NCBI GenBank assembly: GCA_030512295.1
Contig: JAULSR010000002.1
Coordinates: forward strand, 8,990,001-9,054,000
Direction: 5' to 3'
Length of the DNA: 64,000 nucleotides
DNA from: Bombardia bombarda
Taxonomy: Eukaryota > Ascomycota > Sordariomycetes > Sordariales > Lasiosphaeriaceae
The notes below the pieces were generated by a model, which worked only from the letters and a program-made list of their open reading frames with translations, made no database searches and was not told where the DNA came from. Position 1 is the stretch's first letter, and each line of letters begins with the position of its first letter. Position numbers and translations under genes: made by a program. Below, piece after piece: positions 57,915 through 64,000 of this stretch.

Positions 57915-59715
57915 GGTAGTGTGGTGGTGGTGGTGGTGGTGGTGGTGATATTGGTGGGTCGCAGCGCTGGACAGAGAGGAGGACATGGAAAACTGAGTTT
58001 GATGTTGCTGAAGTGAAATGCCACCGTTAAAGCGACACAACCATGTCCTGTCTGTACTGCCTCGGAGCCTGACCCGGAGGCTGTATACCACACACAACTC
58101 TTGTGTCAGGACTTAGCCCCTCGCTCCCCCAGACTCATCAACATGAGATGAGTTTTGGCATTCCAGAACCTATCTCATTCGTCGGTGAATGTTTGAAGGT
58201 ACCTTACCAACCTGGGTACGCGCAAGCACGAGGAAGAGCAAGGGAAAGATAGGGAAAGCGACAAGGGGAGTTGATGGGTGCCAAGCTGCAGTTGCCGGCA
58301 ACGTTTTACGCCATCCGGACTTTGCGAGCCACGTACGTTGGACTGCAGGAAGATGCAAGGAAAATGCGCCGGGAGGCTGCCTGAAGATTGCACTTGCAGT
58401 CAACTAACACAGGCAGTGTATCCATGGCTGCCGTACTCGACTGGCCAGTAGCTGCCAGTGGATAGCGTAGCTAAACAGGAAGTAGGACTAAGTACGGGAT
58501 ACGGGAGATCCCGCTCAATTTACCAGGCCCGTTGTTCAACTCCGCTCCCCGACATGATGCGAAGCAAGGTTAAAAGTCTGAGCGTTGCAGCTGGAGTCCC
58601 AAGGCGATCGTGATCGGCCGCGCTATTCATGATGTGCCCAGTCGAGCCAGTCAAGGCGTTCGAGGTGACCGGGATTACCAGGGTCGACCAAGGGGGGCCG
58701 ACCAGGGTCAGTCGACGTTCCACAACGCCCCTTGTTCCAATTGGACTTCGCGGGTTCCTGAATGTCGCTCTCTTGTTGGCTCCCTGACCCACGTCGGAAA
58801 TATTTGGTCCTGAGTGGCTGCTTCAGCCTCAGAAAATCGCCCTAAATCTTTGGTTGCATTGTGATCTACCGCGTGTGCAGATGTGTCTTAGCCAGCAAAC
58901 CTCTGGCAGCGCCCACAGGAGGCTTTTTTTTCCTTCAACGTGGCCGCCATGCCAAGACGAAATTCTCTTTTTCGTGACGAGCTCGTATTCGGGCCTTTTG
59001 GGCAACACAGCAGTAAGCAGCTAAACAGAACGCAGCAGGCCACCGTGAGCACAGCAGCAGCTCGCGGAAGCACAGCATATCGACGGAACACCGTTCAGCT
59101 TCGGGAGTTGATTTGGGTATTCGTAAAGTGCATCGGATGCTTGCAAAGCGATATCTTTTGCTTGTTTTCGCGGCCGCCTGCAAAGAACCCGCATCGGTGC
59201 TGGATCGCCAATCCAGTGATTATCTACGGTTGAAGATCTCGTAGTAGTTCGCTTCGCTCAGCACGGTGAAGAAATTGTTTCGGGGAGGCTTTCCTAGACG
59301 CACAGGAGGTGGTTGAGATCCGGGGGGCGATGGGTCGATGACGGCATGGCTGCTAACCAGTACAGTCGCGATAGACGCCCGGACTTGGCACGGGTCCGCC
59401 AAAATCGGCCATTGATCTTCATGCTCACCAACGACTGCTTCGGGTCGGAATCGTCTGGCAAACAGTGAGAGAACGAGCAGCCTTTTGCTCCAGATGTTAG
59501 CAAGGCGTTAAGGCTCCATGGCTTCCGATCATCTTTGGTCATCCCAGTAAGTGGATATATATCCCTGATTCTGGAATACCGCCGACTCTGTTGTTCCGAG
59601 ACTTCTTCAAACCGACCACGTTGACGTTGCACCCGGAAACCTTTCACAAAAGCACCTCGATCCCTCTATTGCACTTTACCAAAACACCCTCTCCGTCGAA
59701 AAAAAAGGGGTAGCC
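57915..59715. promoter_or_regulatory. Divergent region between GH12-like gene and UDP-glucose dehydrogenase
   Basis: This 1.8-kb region has no convincing gene and probably carries two promoters. The leader just before 59716 is C/A-rich. Confidence 0.5.
57921..57947. repeat. (GTG)n microsatellite
   Basis: Nine GTG units lie just upstream of the chosen GH12-like start. On the minus strand they would code poly-His if translation began at 57986. Confidence 0.9.
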
Positions 59716-61848
59716 ATGGACTCTCTTTCTAGACCGGACGTATCGCAAGTTGTACTGTCTCCCTTAAAGGGACCTCTCGCCAGGTCGTTGCCGAGCACAC
59801 AGTCCATAGCACAGTCTATCGCCTCGACCCTCAGCCCCGGTGTCTCGACACCGAGCTCCTGGACGGGTAATAACCCGTGGAACAGAGGGACTCCTGACAC
59901 CTCCCCCCCGAGTTCAAGGTCCGGTTCGCCAGACCTTAAGCCAACAGCTTCAGTCGACAAAGTCGGTGTCTCTCCAGGACTTCAGACGGCCGAGATTCCC
60001 CAAGTCACCTCCAGGCCCATCAAGAGTATCTGCTTCATCGGAGCCGGATTTGTTGGTATGTGTCTCCCGCGCCTTTCTTCACGCATGCTCCAGCCCATCT
60101 GATTAACGATGAACAAAATAGGTGGACCGACCGCGGCTGTGATCGCCTACCATAATCCACAGATTGTTGTCAATGTCGTAGACTTGAATGAGCAACGTGT
60201 TGCGGCTTGGAACTCTAGCCACCTCCCGATCCACGAGGAAGGCCTCCTGAAGGTTGTACGCACGGCCAGAGATGGGACTCTTGATACCACTGTTGTGCTG
60301 CCGGGGCTTGGTGACCCTGTCGAGCTCAAGGCACGACAGCCAAACCTAGTGTTTTCGACAAACGTTGTCTCGGCCATAGCGGAGGCAGATGTGGTCTTCA
60401 TATGCGTCAACACGCCAACCAAGACGCATGGCGTTGGTGCTGGCTCCATGGCCGACGTTAGTGCCGTGGAGGGTGCAACCAAAACCGTTGCCAAGAACGC
60501 TAGGGAGGGAACCATCATCGTCGAGAAGAGCACTGTTCCGTGTGGCACAGCTCGTATGGTCCAAGACATCGTAAGTCTCCCAATTTCGTGTGTTGCACTG
60601 CGTCGACTGTACGTACTGACAAAAACTCAGCTCCGTTATCATCGGCCTGAGATCAGCTTCGAAGTGCTGTCGAATCCCGAGTTTCTCGCCGAGGGCACAG
60701 CTGTAGACAACCTCATGCACCCGGACCGTATCCTCATTGGAAGCGCCCAGACTCTGCCTGGCCTCCAAGCTGCCGCGGCGCTGAAAGACGTCTATGCAGC
60801 ATGGGTGCCTGCTGCGCGCATCGTAACCGTCAACACGTTCAGCAGCGAGCTGGCAAAGCTGATTGCCAACACGATGCTGGCACAGCGCATCAGCAGCATA
60901 AACGCCGTGAGCGCCATCTGCGAGGAGATTGGGCTTGGGGCCGACGTAGACGATGTCAGTCTTGCCATCGGCAAAGACACCAGGCTAGGCTCAAAGTTCC
61001 TACACGCAGGCGTTGGCTTCGGGGGCTCCTGTTTTGAGAAGGACATCCTCAATCTTGCCTACCTTGCCAGCGAGCTGCACCTTCACGTCGTTGCAGACTA
61101 TTGGTTGGGCGTCCTGAGAATAAACGAGTATCAGCGACAACGTTTCGCACGCCGTGTTGTGCGCGAACTGAACGGCTCCCTTCGCGGCAAAAAGATTTCA
61201 GTGCTCGGATTCGCGTTCAAGGACGGGACCAACGACACCCGGAACAGCATTGCTGTACACATCATCAAGGACCTTGCCGAAGAGATGCCGCGCGAGATTG
61301 CAATCTTCGACCCCGGCTGCGCGCCTGCTGACATCCTCGATGAAATCCAAAGGATTGGCTTGAAGGATAGCCAGCTTGAGAGAATCAAGATCTGCACTGG
61401 CTGGAGGGACTCTGTCCAAGATGCCAGTGCTATTTGTGTCTTGACACAATGGAAGCAGTTCCGCGGCAGCCAGGTCGGGCGCCCAGTCGGCACGGTGAAG
61501 GATGTGAAGAGAGTTGATGATTGCCTTCTCCGAAGCCTGCACGAGGAGAGCTTGACCGAGATGAAGATTCTGGACTTGGAGGAGGTGGCTAGGTACGATG
61601 GGTCTGCTCTGACGGATGATCCTCTGGGCAGGCTTCAGCCGCTGTCACCGTGCCCCAAAGACTGCAGTGGCTGTGAGCTTGGCGTCAAGACCGGACTGGA
61701 GGAGGAGACAGTGGACTGGGTCGAGGTTGCAAGCATGATGCAGGAGCCCCGCTGGGTGTTTGATGGTCGAAATGCTGTTGACTCCTTGGAGCTTCAAGGT
61801 CTTGGGTTCAGGGTGAGAGGAATCGGAAAGGGGCCCATGGTGGCATAG
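59716..61848 (+). CDS. UDP-glucose 6-dehydrogenase
   Basis: Three exons, 59716-60055, 60122-60570 and 60631-61848, encode 668 residues. After a Ser/Pro-rich 100-residue leader comes the Rossmann motif FIGAGFVGGPTAAVIA (split by the first intron). VDLNEQRVAAWNS, FICVNTPTKT, EKSTVPCGTA and NPEFLAEGTAVDNL follow. The catalytic loop GFGGSCFEKDILNL has the active-site Cys at about residue 397, and GFAFKDGTNDTRNS begins the second dinucleotide-type domain. The enzyme oxidises UDP-glucose to UDP-glucuronate with two NAD+. The long N-terminal extension and a C-terminal part with CPKDCSGCELG go beyond the usual length of about 470 residues. The second intron keeps frame and could be retained. Lying divergently next to the GH12-like and GT2 genes, it could supply UDP-glucuronate to the synthase. 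Confidence 0.9.
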
Positions 61849-64000
61849 GCTTCAACCGGGGAACTGAGTGATGGGTCTTTGGGCTGGAATTTGGCGTTTC
61901 CTTAATCTTTTTGCTGCCACATAATGACGATTGGAGAGGGTGAACTTGCGAGTATCTATTTTCCGTTTCAAATTCCGAGTCTTGCTTGATTGTCATGGGG
62001 GTCTCCTTCTCTCACACTTCCCTTTCGGTCTTTCTTTGTTGTCTTGAGCATTGGCAGATGAAGAAACGGTATTGTCTGTGATGGGATGGATTGGATATGC
62101 AGAGTGGTTTATATGCCGCCTGTATCTCGTTGTCAAAGAATGGATAATATACACTACCTTTGCAACCGGTCTGTCGAGCAAGTGGCTGCAGAAAAGAGTT
62201 TGTCATGGGCCAGAGCATGAGAGGATAGGAGTAGAGCCATTGTAACGCATGCTGTGGTTGGGGATCGTCTGAGCTGTCTGTCCACGCGACCTTGAGCGCG
62301 AGATGGTGACGCAGATGAAGCACTGCGCATATCGCGGCCAGATTGCGCATCGAACTGGACTACAGCATCATGACCACTGCGGTGCTCCACGAAAGCCTCC
62401 ACATGTTTCGTATATCGTTCCGAGGACGAGAACAGTAAATAACATCCACCAATCGAAGACGCGTTGAGGTAGGTAGTAAAGCATTAGGTGGTGAGAGCTA
62501 GTAGCGTTGGTTTCTCCGAGGATTTCATGACGAGCCCAGATTACTCTCAACAGTATGTCGTCCTTTAAACAGAATGGGTGTTTCTCGAAGGTGATTAGTG
62601 GACGTTTGTGAAGTGTGAACTACAATGTCGGGAAGGACCGATGGGTTGGAGGCGGCCCCGCCGTGCCCCATGGAGGGAGCTGATTGGAGTCTTGACAGGT
62701 GGCTAGCGTCTGTTAAGATGAGGTGGGTGGGGCTGGGGAATGCCTGCTCTCTCACCCCACCAAGCAATAACCCCCGACATTCCACGGCGGGAAGAGCACC
62801 CGTACGCGAACCAGCGGTAACCTCCGGGCATCGTTTGTGGGCAGGAGCCCCCAAGGGAAGGACGAACCTCTGAACCACAGCGATTCCATTATTTCCGAGC
62901 TTTCTTCCCAATCGCTGTAATTTACGCCTCACGTTGTCGCTCTGGTTTCGAAATGCTACGCCAAATGCCTCACTGTGCGGTAGTGACCGGCTCACCACAA
63001 ACGCCAAAATATCTCTCGTCGTGCTGGAAACACAGCTTCAAGCCAACGGAAGCCGAGATCCCTGCCTATGCACACTACCGTAATGTCCACATCAAAAGGC
63101 CGTGTGTCATTTCTGATACCAACCCAAAGGTGTCTGGCTATTTCAGGACATGTCGGGGCGCGGGTAGTCTGCTGGTTGGTCCAACCCGGCTTCCCCAGAA
63201 TTTCCTATTTCGGCGCTGGCCCCCGACCCTGGAGAACCTCCCGCTGACGGCACCCTCAGGCCCATGATGCTACCTTTTGGGCCACCGTTTGTTTCGTACG
63301 ATTGCCCTCCTACCGGCCACCATGTAGCACATCCCATAGCAAACTTATGATTGTCGCCATATCCAGGAATGCTGGCCGCGCTTCACAGACCAGTTACAGC
63401 TGCACCTCGGCGAAGTACAAGGCAATTTCTGAGCAGAGAGCCCCTGGGCAATTAGGCTAGCCGCCCAGACTCGGCATCTACTGTCCAACGTATATTGCTG
63501 CATAGACAAGGCTGCGACGCATGTCGAATGTTTTTTCCTGAGCCTTGAAGGCTAGGATTAGGGTCTTCTCAACATCGCAAGCCATTTGCAAGGCGACTAA
63601 AGAAACAGACCAGCAGAACATGCCCATCGTCTGCCAATGAGGACCCAAAGATGAGAGTGGCGCCCCCTCAACATCACCCCGCCTTGCGGTATGCATCATT
63701 GTGGCAGATCCAGAGTACCATGGTACTTGAACGGCCTGGGTTGGGATGTTTGGCTTTTGTTTACAACTGCGGAAGGCTTGGTCAAGTGATTGGACTGTGG
63801 CTGCTCCCTTCCGTGCATGTATTTGTAGGGTTGCTTTAGAGCGCCTTGGACCAACACACTGTGGGGCGCTCCTCTGCAACAACAACACCATCAGACGCCC
63901 ATATATCGTCCTCCCATGGACGTCTTGCCAGCGAGACGGAACAAACCTGGGCAGAAACTCGCAGATACACACTCTTTCGCAGACTAGAATAGCTGATTCT
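61849..64000. other. Intergenic to window end, no clear gene
   Basis: No recognised gene was found. A minus-strand frame at 63478-63972 ends with some coding character (LVALQMACDVEKTLILAFKA, then FDMRRSLVYAA) and could be the last exon of a gene beginning beyond the window, but there is no support beyond composition. Confidence 0.4.

Noticed and set aside
62525..63007. 160-codon minus-strand frame near the window end
   Set aside because: It has no domain character, and its start and codon use are unlike those of neighbouring genes.
1..64000. Transposons, CRISPR arrays, bacterial operons, viral insertions
   Set aside because: No terminal repeats, transposase or reverse-transcriptase motifs, or spaced repeats were seen; the gene structure is eukaryotic throughout.

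Overview
The window is nuclear DNA from a filamentous ascomycete, most likely a Sordariomycete. The evidence is short spliceosomal introns (about 50-140 nt) with GT..AG ends and CTAAC/CTGAC-like branch sites, intron-bearing tRNA genes, and fungal families such as AKR1, Zn2Cys6 regulators, DMATS prenyltransferases, HTS1-type peptide synthetases and a GT2 synthase. Genes were modelled by eye, so exon junctions are predictions.

Layout. 1-8.3 kb is housekeeping: the 3' end of cystathionine beta-synthase, SRP receptor beta, the palmitoyltransferase AKR1, a secreted dienelactone hydrolase and an unknown protein. 8.3-13.7 kb is gene-poor, with two intron-containing tRNAs (Val-UAC, Tyr-GUA) and two small orphan genes (one secreted, one membrane) that each carry a one-base frame break. 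13.8-39.8 kb is a candidate secondary-metabolite cluster: a DMATS-type prenyltransferase, a small SnoaL-like gene with frame breaks, a 5,320-residue four-module non-ribosomal peptide synthetase, an FAD monooxygenase and a Zn2Cys6 regulator. The synthetase order is [partial C]-A-T-E-C-A-T-C-A-T-C-A-T-CT-[serine-less T-like tail]. From memory this is the order of the HC-toxin and apicidin synthetases, so a cyclic tetrapeptide with one D-residue is the best guess, perhaps prenylated and oxidised. 40.8-52.4 kb holds a PIP-kinase-like protein, a coiled-coil unknown, a pathogen-related/SnoaL-like protein, a small membrane protein, a NiCoT nickel/cobalt transporter and a CCCH zinc-finger protein. 53.8-61.8 kb looks like a small polysaccharide locus: a processive GT2 synthase, a GH12-like glucanase with a GPI-type tail and UDP-glucose 6-dehydrogenase. 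The last 2.1 kb shows no convincing gene.

An unusual feature runs through the window. Several otherwise well-conserved genes are broken by exactly one base. AKR1, the SnoaL-like gene (twice), NiCoT and GH12 each lack one base at a G/C run. The secreted orphan, the membrane orphan and the prenyltransferase, all between 9.9 and 14 kb, each have one base too many. Homopolymer errors in the assembly are the simplest explanation for the first group. The second group is less easily explained and should be checked against reads or RNA.
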